Shown: positions 10,976 through 22,780 of the stretch, one piece after another
Position numbering within the stretch: the stretch's first letter is position 1
How the letters are laid out: each line of letters begins with the position of its first letter
DNA from: Ciona intestinalis
Taxonomy: Eukaryota > Chordata > Ascidiacea > Phlebobranchia > Cionidae
Assembly: GCF_000224145.3 (NCBI RefSeq)
Contig: NC_020167.2
Span: forward strand, 3,040,450-3,104,449
DNA length: 64,000 nt
Direction: 5' to 3'
Translations under genes and position numbers: made by a program
The notes under the pieces: model-generated
What the model saw: only the letters and a program-made list of their open reading frames with translations
Told to the model about the DNA's origin: nothing
Databases searched by the model: none

Positions 10976-13378
10976 ACATATCATTCAAAAATAGGCACCT
11001 ATTTTATTATTATTTTTTACCGGTACCATATTCCATTATAGTTAAAACAGTTTTTGTGTAACAAATACTTGTAAAAAATACCAAGTAGAGAATTAATCAA
11101 CGAATATAACGGTTTATTCCTTCTACAGAAAAGAGAGAAAGACGAAACGAAAAGGTCAAGAACGAAGATGGAGCCATAGCATACCCAGACTAGGATTTAT
11201 TCTTAGTCGATGTAAATACTAACTTATGTGAGCTGTAGCATAAAAAGTCCCTTATACTTATTGAATGCTTGTTTAAAATCGATTGGTTATGTGGTACACG
11301 GTGTGTGGTTTGGGGTGGGAAAGTATACGGAGATCAAAAGATCAAATTAAGTCCACCTTTGTACACGTCAGTAATGTAACGTGGTTGGGAATCTTGGGTT
11401 TTACTTCTCCCTATGTATATGTGTGTGTGTGTGTAAACAACCTGCATAAGAACGGTGCGCGCAGGTTATATTTTCCCCAACTTAAACCCATACTCCTGGT
11501 GTCGCTTATCAGCAAGGCGGGCAGTCGGCATCAGATAGATAGAAGTGACATCGATATAACTAGGGATCGCTGTTAGGAAGTTCATATTAGACAGCACTGG
11601 GACGCTGCACTAGGCCGACACAACACGTGTCATTGCACCCAGGCCTATACAGCAGACTGTTCTGGTCGTAACCCGCACGCCGATGGTTCCTGTCAGCGAA
11701 AGCTGGTGGGTTCCACTGCAAAACAATTAGGCCGCCAAACCTGCGACCAGGGTAGGGATTAAAAATAACAAAAAAGTTAGCTCCCTGTTAGGCCCCTAAA
11801 AACACAAACAAATTTTTTCAGATATGTATTTTAATTTGTCATTCCTTTTTTGAATTGACAAAGCGCGAAAATACGACGCAATCTCGACGCTGTTTCGAAG
11901 AATACACGGATTCCGAAAATCAGTCGGACCGATTAATAGTTAGCTCCTAAAATCCGTTCTTATGCAGTTGCCCCACTTCGTAAACAATTATTGCGACGCG
12001 ATGCGACGGTTTGCGGCGGCAAAATCCTGTCGGTTTATCATGCTTATTATATTGGCCAATAGAGAATGTTTTGTTGCTGTGATTAAATTGTTGTATGGGG
12101 TTGGGGTATGGTGGTGTTGGGGGATGGTGGTGTTTTTGTATGTACTGATGCACACTTATATACACAAGGTGAACTGGTATATTCTGATAAATCCATGGTA
12201 CGGGCATCTTCGGGGTTTATTACGTCACAACGATGTAAAGCGGACGGGATTTCAATACAGATTATAAGCGGTACATGTCGGGTCCTTTGAATAGGGTTGT
12301 CATTGCGGCGGGTAAGAGGCTTGCATGAGGTGTCGAACGTTTTTGTATACATGATGTGCGTATTAATTCTCAATCATTGGCATGTTTGCGTTCGTTACCG
12401 ATTTTCACGCGACTTTTTCGTTTTTTTACTCACGGACGCTTTTTCTTTTATTTTTACGTTGCGCGGAGCTCCGTTTTTGTGTTTGTTTTCGTTCTTCATT
12501 TTTGTTTTTTTCTTATTCGCAAAAAATGCCAATGAATGGGAATTGATTTCGTACACATGTTTTGCGTGTTCGTAATCTCTATGCAACTTCTACTTCAATG
12601 ACGTGGCAGCCACCATATATAGGAGTGTATCCAACTTAACTGCGGGAGCCTTAAGTATTGGGTCTCTTTATAAAAATAAAACGTTGGATCCATTATGGAT
12701 TCTTTAACTAACTATTGGGGTTTTGTATTGATAGCTCCTATAGGATGTCCAACCATGGTGACTCAGAATTTACAGTTCTACAATTTTCCACACCGAAAGA
12801 TCCACACACAAACATATACACAAACAAATGTGATGCGAATGGTTAGGTGCTACAGCTCACCCCTTTTATATTTTTATATGTTAAATCATTGGATTAGCCA
12901 ATGCCAGAGCAGAAGTTTGTTCGTGCAGTGTCCAATTTCTTGTGTGCTGTGTCCAATTTCTTGCAGTACGCCTCCTTTTACGCGGTAAGCCACGTATAAC
13001 GATGGTGTGTTGGGAGGTGTAAGTTCAGTTCATAAGACGGTCAGAACAGCAGGTTGCAGTTCTCGTATATCTTTTCTGTTGTTGCGTTTCTATTCGTTCG
13101 CGATCTCGCATGCTTAGAACAGTTGGGTGGCGTCGATCGCCGCTTAGCGTATCTAAGTAACCAGGTATAACTAGGGCTACTGGCGAGAGGTCCTGGCATA
13201 AAAAACCTCAACGACCACAAGCGAAGCAGCCTCCTGGGCGTGGTTGGAATCTTCGCTTCACAATAAAACGTTATATTATAACTAAACGGCTGCTCTGGTA
13301 AACACATGAATTGTTTTTGAAACGCGGCATATTGGGAAGTATTAATTACCTTCACATTTTTATACCAACTTTTTATCT
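10976..13378. other. No gene recognised
   Basis: Open frames here (for example 97-104 codons) are short, biased by T-rich or GT-rich runs, and show no domain, splice pattern or family resemblance I can recognise. There is a short GT-rich tract near 11420 and a G/T-rich tract near 12100-12140. I see no RNA gene. Confidence 0.5.
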
Positions 13379-13578
13379 ATATAGAAGTATGGGGGAAGAT
13401 GGGACACCTTCGGCGCATAATATCCGAAGATCCTGATCGTGTTTTAAACAGTTAACATTGGTCTATGGGAGTCTTGAGCATATAGTTTTAAATTTCTTCA
13501 AAAGTTCCTTGTTTACTACCACATTGGACGAGAAAATAGAGTTAAAATGTGTCCGAACTTCCCCCATCCTACTACATT
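13379..13578. mobile_element. MITE-like element, copy 7
   Basis: Starts TATAGAAGTATGGGGGAAGATGGGACACC and ends TTCCCCCATCCTACTACAT, with a well-preserved core (CCTGATCGTGTTTTAAACAG, then TTGTTTACTACCACATTGG). Confidence 0.8.
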
Positions 13579-14334
13579 TTTATACCAACGTTTTATCTTT
13601 TAGTATTTTTATAATAATGGCTAATTTAAATATTTTTCTAAAAGTTCGCCAACATAATGCGTTAGTCAGAAAACATAAATTAGAATAAACTCTTGGAATC
13701 TAAAATTAGAATAAACTCTTGGAATAAACCTCCCAAGTATATCACCTGCAGTTTTTAGAATAAACCGTAGTTTAAGTAGCCCCGATACTTTTGTAAACTT
13801 TTAAAAAAGTTCTTGCTTTCAATTTTCAATTAAAAATGCAAGCAATTGCGCGTGTTTACAGCAGACAATATTTAACATTAACTAAGAAATAAATTTGAAA
13901 CAATAAATTCGTTCTTGTTACGTTGAATTTTAGATACATAAACACTTAATGTTAAGCCAAATATATATGTCTCTTGTTCAACACATTTTAATTATATGGA
14001 CAATCTATTTTGTTAGAGTAGGTTATTTTCTGATAAGTATTTGCTGTCTATACGGGGATCAGACCTACTCTTTATTTACCAACAATTGGTTCAATCTTTT
14101 TGAAACGGTTTAAGTTTTATCATCGATATTCTGTTGTAAACTTTTCACCAGGTTTAAATATGAGATTTTGACTCCCGAGGTTAACACTTCTAGCTGCTGC
14201 TCCGTAGGTTTTTTGCTTCTATACCCCTTGGTCGGTAACGAAACAGGTTTGATTTATGTTTTTTTATTGACACAAGCAGATTACGTTTTACACGTCGGGT
14301 GAACTAGGATTAACGTCACCAACTGTTCACCAGT

Positions 14335-14637
14335 TTATTCAAGAAAGCGATCGACTGCTTCCTGCATTTCTGCGAATTCATTATCTGTAAACAGAAACAC
14401 AAGTTAAGCATGATCAGCGAATTTTATGAAAAAAGAGATATATATTTCGCCTAAATGGCATCGTATTTTTTTCAAATAAAAATCGGAACTTAATTTACCG
14501 TTCTCTGCTTGATTCCAATTCCATCTACGGCGGGTCAGAGGTGTTCGACGGCGGTATAATGACATGGCACTGGCTTCGATTTCGGTGAGGACGAGGAGTC
14601 CGATGACAAGCAAGAGAAGAAACGCGGACTTAGTCAT
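14335..14637 (-). CDS. Small secreted cationic peptide precursor, copy 1
   Basis: Two coding exons, 14637-14499 and 14384-14335, joined in phase across an intron with donor GTAAAT and acceptor TTTACAG, give 62 residues. The start ATG directly follows an acceptor, so the 5' leader is a separate short exon ending at 14855. Layout: signal peptide of about 24 residues (MTKSAFLLLLVIGLLVLTEI, then a small-residue cleavage zone ASA), a basic Arg/Trp segment (YRRRTPLTRRRWNWNQ), and an acidic tail (EFAEMQEAVDRFLE, then stop). Signal plus cationic core plus anionic tail is the plan of tunicate antimicrobial peptide precursors, but a dibasic-processed peptide hormone cannot be excluded. I do not recognise a named gene. 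Copy 2 lies at 18.3 kb. Confidence 0.75.
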
Positions 14638-14854
14638 CTGCATAAACAAATGAACATACTAAAAAAATAATTCAATTCAAAGTAAAATGAAACAAACCAT
14701 AACCAAGTAAAATGAAACAAACCATAACCAAACATTTTTTAAATCGTCGAATGCGGTAGCGAAGATCAGATTAATTAAAACAACGAAGAAAACAAAACTA
14801 ACAGCAAAATGACCGAAAGTCCAAACATACAAGTAAAACAAACCAACCACTTAC

Positions 14855-14910
14855 ATCGTTGCTTTCTGAACAATGAATCAACATGATACAAGTGTGCGTA
14901 TATAAAACGT
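14855..14910 (-). promoter_or_regulatory. TATA promoter and 5' leader exon of peptide gene copy 1
   Basis: On the minus strand a TATA-like TTTTATATAC (about 14898-14907) is followed some 30-40 bases later by a leader that ends at a perfect donor, GAT|GTAAGT (exon end 14855). The next exon starts at the ATG at 14637. The whole block is repeated nearly unchanged in copy 2 and more weakly in copy 3, indicating a conserved promoter. Confidence 0.65.
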
Positions 14911-15210
14911 TCAATGATTTCCGAACCAACTTCTCAGAAATAAGTTCTGTTCTTGGATTTCAATCGTGTTTTCTCAGTTTTCGTATAGCATTCGTTTCCA
15001 GTCTAGACTCCAGCAAGTCAACGTGATGAAAAGTAAACGTGATGAATGAATCTAACTGATGTTTTCTCACACGTGCTGCGGCAACGAGAAATATTTTACT
15101 TGAATTTCAACGTAAACTGATCTTGCACGCCACCTGCCAGATGAATAAAATATTATTTTACGCACACCCACAATGGTCGCAGTGTTGGGCCTCATGTCTG
15201 TTCTAAAAAT
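14911..15210. repeat. Duplicated 5' flank of the peptide gene, unit 1
   Basis: About 300 bases upstream of the promoter, almost identical to 18890-19190 (shared text includes CCAGTCTAGACTCCAGCAAG and CACACCCACAATGGTCGCAG). A diverged version lies at 22560-22750. This shows the gene was duplicated with its upstream region. Confidence 0.8.
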
Positions 15211-15950
15211 TATAGGCTTGTAATACGAAAAAGGTAAGTTTTCAATTGTTCTAGTTCTGAACTTGAAATTCTTATTATTTCGTTTAATTCGATAAATATA
15301 TATTTTTTTGTTACTGTTGTATATTGTATGACTTAACTGTATTTTATTTTGTCACTTTTGCTAGTAGTCGTTCTGCATTATGAGTATCATCACATATTTG
15401 GAATATAGCCTATTATATTAAAATCAATCTCATTTTTCGATAATTTATGGTCCACAAATTTGTTCGTATCAATAATTATATTCCGTTGTAATCGCGCAGA
15501 AAATTTAGGTTTAAAATATGTGACTTTAGGACAAAAAAATATTATTTTACCTATCTTGGTCAGTAGCGTCTTGGCGCAAGTGCAGCTTGTCTGTACCGCT
15601 TAATATTTTTATACCATTGTTACCCGTTATATGACAAATAAATGATTTTATACAATGGGCTAATTGAAATTTTTATTTTTTTTTTCTAGAAGTTCGCCAA
15701 CATAACGTATAATGAAACTGAAATTAATCTGAAAATAAACTACCCGAGTATTAGTGTAGACTGTAGATAAGATCATCTCCGGTTGTCGTATGGTCGCGAT
15801 TAATTGAAGATTTAAATACGCAAGAGCACCGAATGGCGTATCACCAACTCGTACGAGATGACCGACATTCGGAATTTTGAATTTCCTCCCATTTTGATCA
15901 AATTCTCTCTAGATAACAGAAGTCCTACGTATCATTGGTAATACTGGTAG
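15211..15950. other. Unique spacer within peptide unit 1
   Basis: AT-rich DNA absent from unit 2, where the matching 5' flank runs straight into the pre-satellite motif at about 19193. No gene, RNA or repeat structure is evident. It is either an insertion in unit 1 or a deletion in unit 2. Confidence 0.5.
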
Positions 15951-16060
15951 TCTATCGCACACAACGTAGCTTTCGGTGGTGCTTGGGTGGTTTGATGCAT
16001 GACCGAATCAAATGCAAAGTCTTTGCAGCTTTTTGCAGTCGTTTTGTTAAACTGAAATTG

Positions 16061-17869
16061 TTGGACGAAACTTTTGGACCAAACATTTGGTCGAAATACT
16101 TGGTCTAAACTTTTGGACAAAACGTTTGGACGAACCTTTTCGTCTAAACTTATGGAAAAAAACGTTTGGACGAAACTTTTGGACGAAAATTTTGGTCAAA
16201 ATTTGGACGAAAACTTTGGTCAAAATTTAGACGAAAATTTTTGTCAAAAATTATTAAAAACTTGAACGAAACTTTTGGAAAAAACTTTAGGACGAAAATT
16301 TTGGTCAAAATTTTGATGAAACCTTTGGACGAAACTTGAAAACTCTGACGAAACTTTTAGAAAACAACTTTTGGACAAAAGTTTTTGACGAAACTTTTGG
16401 ACGAAACTTTTGAACGAAAGTTTGACGAAACTTTTGGAAAAAAACTTTTAGACAAAACTTTTGGACGAAACTTTTTGACGGAAATTTGACAAAATTTTTG
16501 GACAAAACTTTAAAAAAAAATTTTTGGACGAAAGTTTGACGAAACGTTTGGAAAAAAACTTTTGGAAAAAACTTTTTGTCTAAACTTTTAGACAAAACTT
16601 TTTGTCCAAACTTTTGAACAAAACTTGGGCAAAACTTTCGGACGAATCATTGATAAAAATTTTGGTCGAAACTTTTTTTACACCTTTTGGACATACGTTT
16701 TGGACGAAAGTTGAAAACTTTGACGAAATTTTTGGACAAAAGTTTTGGACAAAACTTGAAAACTTTGACGAAACGTTTGGACGAAAGTTTGACGAAACGT
16801 TTGGACGAAAGTTTGACGAAACGTTTGGACGAAAGTTTGACAAAACTTTTGGACGAAATTTTTGGACGAAAGTTAAGCGAAACTTTTGGACGAAACTTTT
16901 GGTCGAAATTTTTGGACGAAACTTTTGGAAGAAACTTTTGGACGAAACTTTTGGACGAAACTTTGGTCGAAATTTTGGTCGAAATTTTTGGGTCAAACTT
17001 TTGGACGAAACTTTTGGACGAAACTTTTGGATGAAACTTTTGGGCGAAACTTTGGTCGAAATTTTTGAGCCAAATTTTTGGGCCAAACTTTTGGACAAAA
17101 CTTTTGGACGAAACTTTTGGACGAAACTTTTGGACGAAACTTTTGGACGAAACTTTTGGACGAAACTTTTGGACGAAACTTTTGGACGAAACTTTTGGAC
17201 GAAACTTTTGGACGAAACTTTGGTCGAAATTTTGGTCGAAATTTTTGGGCCAAACTTTTGGACGAAACTTTTAGACGAAACTTTTGGACGAAACTTTTGG
17301 ACGAAACTTTTGGACGAAACTTTTGGATGNNNNNNNNNNNNNNNNNNNNNNNNNNNNNNNNNNNNNNNNNNNNNNNNNNTGGACGAAACTTTTAGACGAA
17401 ACTTTTGGACGAAACTTTTGGACGAAACTTTTGGACGAAACTTTTGGATGAAACTTTGGTCGAAATTTTTGGGCGGAACTTTTGGGCGAAACTTTTGGAC
17501 GAAACTTGTGGACGAAACTTTTGGATGAAAGTTTTGGACGAAACGTTTGGACGAAACTTTGGTCGAAATTTTTGGGCGAAACTTTTGTGCGAAACTTTTG
17601 GACGAAACTTTTGGGCGAAACTTTTGGGCGAAACTTTTGGACAACACTTTTGGACGAAACTTTTGGATGAAACTTTTGGACGAAACGTTTGGACGAAACT
17701 TTGGTCGAAATTTTTAGGCGAAATTTTTTGGCGAAACTTTTGGACGAAACTTTTGGACAAAACTTTTGGTCGAAACTTTTGGTCGAAACTTTTGGTCGAA
17801 ACTTTTGGTCGAAATTTTTGGACGAAACTTTTTGACGAAACTTTAGGACGAAACTTTTTGACGAAAATT
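16061..17869. repeat. 13-base satellite array A
   Basis: About 1.8 kb of tandem copies of GGACGAAACTTTT with variants (GGTCGAAATTTTT, GGGCCAAACTTTT, GGACAAAACTTTT). The middle (about 16870-17320) is most regular; the left part is diverged. The unit is not a multiple of three and lacks stops in most frames, so long repetitive frames appear on both strands; these are not genes. A 50-base gap at 17330-17379 interrupts it. The 108 bases before it (15953-16060) match those before array B. Confidence 0.95.
17330..17379. other. Assembly gap, 50 N
   Basis: A run of exactly 50 N inside satellite array A; the same round size as the gap at 37684, so probably a placeholder for an unknown length. Confidence 0.99.
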
Positions 17870-18036
17870 TGTATTTAAATTGTCGTTATTAAGCTTAATG
17901 TTTTAAAAGATTTTTTACAAATTGTTTTTAGAAGATGACTTGCCTCGCAAATTAATAAAAATGGTTAATAATGTAAATAAATGGCAAGTGTTTTAATATG
18001 TCTTGGACTTCAGCAAAGGGAACGTATTGATGAATG

Positions 18037-18070
18037 CATAGTAGAGTGGGGAAAGATGGGACACATTTTT
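18037..18070. mobile_element. Solo end of a MITE-like element
   Basis: CATAGTAGAGTGGGGAAAGATGGGACACA is the family terminus; sequence after about 18070 departs from the family and no right end is found. Confidence 0.5.
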
Positions 18071-18299
18071 TTTGTAATCATGATCGTACATCATAGAGTT
18101 TATTAAATTGGCACAATGCCACTATTTAACACTTCTGCTTAACCAACAATGCCACTTTTTTGCTTTTTTGCTTTTTATATGTACCCCATGGTCAATAACG
18201 CAACATGTTTATAATTTATGTTTTTTATTGAAACAAGCAGATGACGTTTCACACATCGGGTGAACTAGGATTAACAGTAGTCACCAACTGTTCACCAGT

Positions 18300-18636
18300 T
18301 TATTCAAGAAAGTGATCGACTGCTTCCTGCATTTCTGCGAATTCTTTAGCTGTAAACATAAACACAAGTTAAGCATGATCAGCGAATTGTATGGAAAAGA
18401 GATATATATTTCGCCTAAATGGCATCGTTTTTTTTTTTAAAATAGAAATCGGAACTTAATTTACCCTTCTGTGCTTGATTCCAATTCCATCTACGGCGGG
18501 TCAGAGGTGATCGACGGCGGTATGACATCTGGGGTTTCCATTGGTCGGGCGGGATGGCGGGACTGGCACTGGCTTCGATTTCGGTGAGGACGAGGAGTCC
18601 GATGACAAGCAAGAGAAGGAACGCTGACTTATTCAT
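18300..18636 (-). CDS. Small secreted cationic peptide precursor, copy 2
   Basis: Exons 18636-18465 and 18349-18300, in phase, encode 73 residues. It differs from copy 1 by one signal residue (MNKSAF rather than MTKSAF), by about 11 extra residues after the signal (SPAIPPDQWKPQ in place of a short linker), and by substitutions in and after the basic segment (YRRRSPLTRRRWNWNQAQK). The tail EFAEMQEAVDHFLE is nearly identical. Non-coding flanks and intron match copy 1 closely, so the duplication is recent, and the change is concentrated in the predicted mature peptide. Likely secreted; function unproven (host-defence or signalling peptide). Confidence 0.75.
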
Positions 18637-18832
18637 CTGCAGAAACAAATGAACTAATAAAAAACAATAATTCAATTTTAAGTAAAATAAATCAAACCAT
18701 AACCAAACATTTTTTAAATCTTCGAATGCGGTAGCGAAGATCAGATTAATTAAAACAACGAAGAAAACAAAACTAACAGCAAAATGACCGAAAGTCCAAA
18801 CATACAAGTAAAACAAACCAACCACTTACATC

Positions 18833-18885
18833 GTTGCTTTCTGAACAATGAATCAACATGATACAAGTGTGCGTATATAAAACGT
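18833..18885 (-). promoter_or_regulatory. TATA promoter and leader exon of peptide gene copy 2
   Basis: Same TTTTATATAC box (about 18873-18882) and leader ending in GAT|GTAAGT as copy 1, with essentially identical sequence through this block. Confidence 0.65.
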
Positions 18886-18889
18886 TCAA

Positions 18890-19190
18890 TGATTTCCGAA
18901 CCAACTTCTCAGAAATAAGTTCTGTTCTTGGATTTCAATCGTGTTGTCTCAGTTTTCGTATAGCATTCGTTTCCAGTCTAGACTCCAGCAAGTCAACGTG
19001 ATGAAAAGTAAACGTGATGAATGAATCTAACTGATGTTTTCTCACACGTGCTGCGGCAACGAGAAATATTTTACTTGAATTTCAACGTAAACTGATCTCT
19101 CACGCCACCTGCCAGATGAATAAAATATTATTTTACGCACACCCACAATGGTCGCAGTGTTGGGCCTCATGTCTGTTCTAAAAATTATAG
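18890..19190. repeat. Duplicated 5' flank of the peptide gene, unit 2
   Basis: Near-identical to 14911-15210. It passes at about 19193 into the 108-base motif that also precedes array A (CACACAACGTAGCTTTCG onward). Confidence 0.8.
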
Positions 19191-19298
19191 ACTCACACAC
19201 AACGTAGCTTTCGACGGTGCTTGGGTGGTTTGATGCATGACCGAATCAAATGCAAAGTCTTTGCAGCTTTCTGCAGTCGTTTTGTTAAACTGAAATTG

Positions 19299-21640
19299 TT
19301 GGACGAAACTTTTGGACCAAACATTTGGTCGAAATACTTGGTCTAAACTTTTGGACAAAACGTTTGGACGAACCTTTTCGTCTAAACTTATGGAAAAAAA
19401 CGTTTGGACGAAACTTTTGGACGAAAATTTTGGTCAAAATTTGGACGAAAACTTTGGTCAAAATTTAGACGAAAATTTTTGTTAAAAATTATTAAAAACT
19501 TGAACGAAACTTTTGGAAAAAACTTTAGGACGAAAATTTTGGTCAAAATTTTGATGAAACCTTTGGACGAAACTTGAAAACTCTGACGAAACTTTTAGAA
19601 AACAACTTTTGGACAAAAGTTTTTGACGAAACTTTTGGACGAAACTTTTGAACGAAAGTTTGACGAAACTTTTGGAAAAAACTTTTGGACAAAACTTTTG
19701 GACGAAACTTTTTGACGAAAATTTGACAAAATTTTTGGACAAAACTTTAAAAAAAAAATTTTGGACGAAAGTTTGACGAAACGTTTGGAAAAAAACTTTT
19801 GGAAAAAACTTTTGTCTAAACTTTTGGACAAAACTTTGACAAAACTTTCGGACGAAACTTTGATAAAACTTTTGGACAAAACTTTCGGACGAAACATTGA
19901 TAAAAATTTTGGTCGAAACTTTTGAAACATCTTTTGGACAAAAGTTTTGGTCGAAACTTTCGGACGAAACTTTCGAACGAAACTTTGATGAAACCTTTAG
20001 ACGAAACCTTTAGACGAAACTTTGGACGAAACTTTGGACGAAACTTTTTAACAAAACTTTTGGACAAAGATTTGACAAAGTTTTGGAAAAAACTTCTGGA
20101 CAAAAGTTTTTGACGAAACTTTTGGACGAAAGTTTGACGAAAATTTTTTAAACTTTTAGACAAAACTTTTGTCTAAACTTTTGGACAAAACTTTGACAAA
20201 ACTTTCGGACGAAACTTTGATAAAACTTTTGGACAAAACTTTCGGACGAAACATTGATAAAAATTTTGGTCGAAACTTTTGAAACATCTTTTGGACAAAA
20301 GTTTTGGTCGAAACTTTCGGACGAAACTTTCGAACGAAACTTTGATGAAACCTTTAGACGAAACTTTTGGACGAAACTTTGGACGAAACTCTTTAACAAA
20401 ACTGTTGGACAAAGATTTGACAAAGTTTTGGAAAAAAACTTCTGGACAAAAGTTTTTGACGAAACTTTTGGAAAAAAACTTTTGGACAAAACTTTTTGAC
20501 GAAAATTTGACAAAATTTTTGAACGAAATTTTTGGTCCAAACTTTTGGACAAAACTTTTTGTCTAAACTTTTGAACAAAACTTGGGCAAAACTTTCGGAC
20601 GAATCATTGATAAAAATTTTGGTCGAAACTTTTTTTACACCTTTTGGACATACGTTTTGGACGAAAGTTGAAAACTTTGACGAAATTTTTGGACAAAAGT
20701 TTTGGACAAAACTTGAAAACTTTGACGAAACGTTTGGACGAAAGTTTGACGAAACGTTTGGACGAAAGTTTGACAAAACTTTTGGACAAAACTTTTTGTC
20801 GAAACTTTTGGACAAAACTTTGATGAAACTTTTAGACGAAACTTTTGGACGAAACTTTTAGACGAAATTTTTGGACGAAAGTTAAACGAAACTTTTGGAC
20901 GAAACTTTTGGTCGAAATTTTTGGACGAAACTTTTGGAAGAAACTTTTGGACGAAACTTTTGGACGAAACTTTGGTCGAAATTTTGGTCGAAATTTTTGG
21001 GCCAAACTTTTGGACGAAACTTTGACAAAATTTTTGAACGAAATTTTTGGTCCAAACTTTTGGACAAAACTTTTTGTCTAAACTTTTGAACAAAACTTGG
21101 GCAAAACTTTCGGACGAATCATTGATAAAAATTTTGGTCGAAACTTTTTTTACACCTTTTGGACATACGTTTTGGACGAAAGTTGAAAACTTTGACGAAA
21201 TTTTTGGACAAAAGTTTTGGACAAAACTTGAAAACTTTGACGAAACGTTTGGACGAAAGTTTGACGAAACGTTTGGACGAAAGTTTGACAAAACTTTTGG
21301 ACAAAACTTTTTGTGAAACTTTTGGACGAAACTTTTGGACGAAACTTTTAGACGAAATTTTTGGACGAAACTGTTAAACGAAACTTTTGGACGAAACTTT
21401 TGGTCGAAATTTTTGGACGAAACTTTTGGAAGAAACTTTTGGACGAAACTTTTGGACGAAACTTTGGTCGAAATTTTGGTCGAAATTTTTGGGCCAAACT
21501 TTTGGACGAAACTTTTGACGAAATTTTTGAACGAAACTTTTGGTCCAAACTTTTGGACGAAACTATTTGTGAAACTTTTGAACAAAACTTTGGTCGAAGT
21601 TTTTCGGACGAAATCATTGGGTCAAACTTTTGGTCGAAAC
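19299..21640. repeat. 13-base satellite array B with a 0.5-kb higher-order repeat
   Basis: Same 13-base monomer as array A, at least 2.3 kb long, entering a gap at 21641. The first 500 bases match the start of array A nearly base for base. Within it a block starting TTTGGTCCAAACTTTTGGAC (about 20530) recurs at about 21045, so a segment of roughly 515 bases is itself tandemly repeated. A related segment is at 16600 in array A. Confidence 0.95.
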
Positions 21641-22374
21641 NNNNNNNNNNNNNNNNNNNNNNNNNNNNNNNNNNNNNNNNNNNNNNNNNNNNNNNNNNNN
21701 NNNNNNNNNNNNNNNNNNNNNNNNNNNNNNNNNNNNNNNNNNNNNNNNNNNNNNNNNNNNNNNNNNNNNNNNNNNNNNNNNNNNNNNNNNNNNNNNNNNN
21801 NNNNNNNNNNNNNNNNNNNNNNNNNNNNNNNNNNNNNNNNNNNNNNNNNNNNNNNNNNNNNNNNNNNNNNNNNNNNNNNNNNNNNNNNNNNNNNNNNNNN
21901 NNNNNNNNNNNNNNNNNNNNNNNNNNNNNNNNNNNNNNNNNNNNNNNNNNNNNNNNNNNNNNNNNNNNNNNNNNNNNNNNNNNNNNNNNNNNNNNNNNNN
22001 NNNNNNNNNNNNNNNNNNNNNNNNNNNNNNNNNNNNNNNNNNNNNNNNNNNNNNNNNNNNNNNNNNNNNNNNNNNNNNNNNNNNNNNNNNNNNNNNNNNN
22101 NNNNNNNNNNNNNNNNNNNNNNNNNNNNNNNNNNNNNNNNNNNNNNNNNNNNNNNNNNNNNNNNNNNNNNNNNNNNNNNNNNNNNNNNNNNNNNNNNNNN
22201 NNNNNNNNNNNNNNNNNNNNNNNNNNNNNNNNNNNNNNNNNNNNNNNNNNNNNNNNNNNNNNNNNNNNNNNNNNNNNNNNNNNNNNNNNNNNNNNNNNNN
22301 NNNNNNNNNNNNNNNNNNNNNNNNNNNNNNNNNNNNNNNNNNNNNNNNNNNNNNNNNNNNNNNNNNNNNNNNNN
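21641..22374. other. Assembly gap, 734 N, probably hiding peptide gene copy 3
   Basis: Satellite enters from the left; on the right the sequence resumes inside the first intron of a third peptide-gene copy. By comparison with units 1 and 2, the coding exons of copy 3 should lie in this gap. Confidence 0.9.
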
Positions 22375-22780
22375 AAACATTTTTTAAATCTTCGAATGCG
22401 GTAGCGAAGATCAGATTAATTAAAACAACGAAGAAAACAAAACTAACAGCAAAACGACCGAAAGTCCAAACATACAAGTAAAACAAACCAACCACTTACA
22501 TCGTTGCTTTCTGAACAATGAATCCGTATAGTGTGCGTATATTAAACGTTCTATGATTTGCAAACCATCATCTTCTTGGAAATAAGCTCTGTCGGTTCTG
22601 TTCCTGGATTTTATTCGCGTTTTCTCAGTTTTCGCATAGCATTCGTTTCCAGTCTAGACTCCAGCAAAGTGAACGTGATGAATGAATCCAACTGGTGTGT
22701 TTTCACACGTGCCGCGGCAATGAGAAATATATTTCTTTATGTCACCATTCTCTATTATAAGTATCATCACTCATTTAGAT
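22375..22780 (-). pseudogene. Third copy of the peptide gene: 5' end only
   Basis: Intron sequence (AAACATTTTTTAAATCTTCG onward), the donor GTAAGT of the leader (exon end about 22500), a weakened TATA (TTTAATATAC, about 22539-22548) and a diverged 5' flank match copies 1 and 2. Coding exons are hidden by the gap on its left, so whether it is functional is unknown; it is listed as partial. Confidence 0.6.

Noticed and set aside
13041..13355. Minus-strand frame of 104 codons
   Set aside because: No recognisable domain, no splice context, composition unlike nearby genes.
16061..17869. Satellite considered as telomeric or centromeric DNA
   Set aside because: The unit GGACGAAACTTTT is unlike TTAGGG telomere repeats, and the arrays are only a few kilobases and tied to the peptide genes.
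16305..21617. Long open frames (up to 355 codons) with SFVQKFRPKVSSK-type repeats on both strands
   Set aside because: They are the 13-base satellite read in frames without stops; three monomers give a 13-residue repeat in any frame. No signal, domain or splice support.
21614..22495. Frames of 250-350 codons crossing the large gap
   Set aside because: Almost entirely unknown bases; the frame is an artefact of N having no stops.
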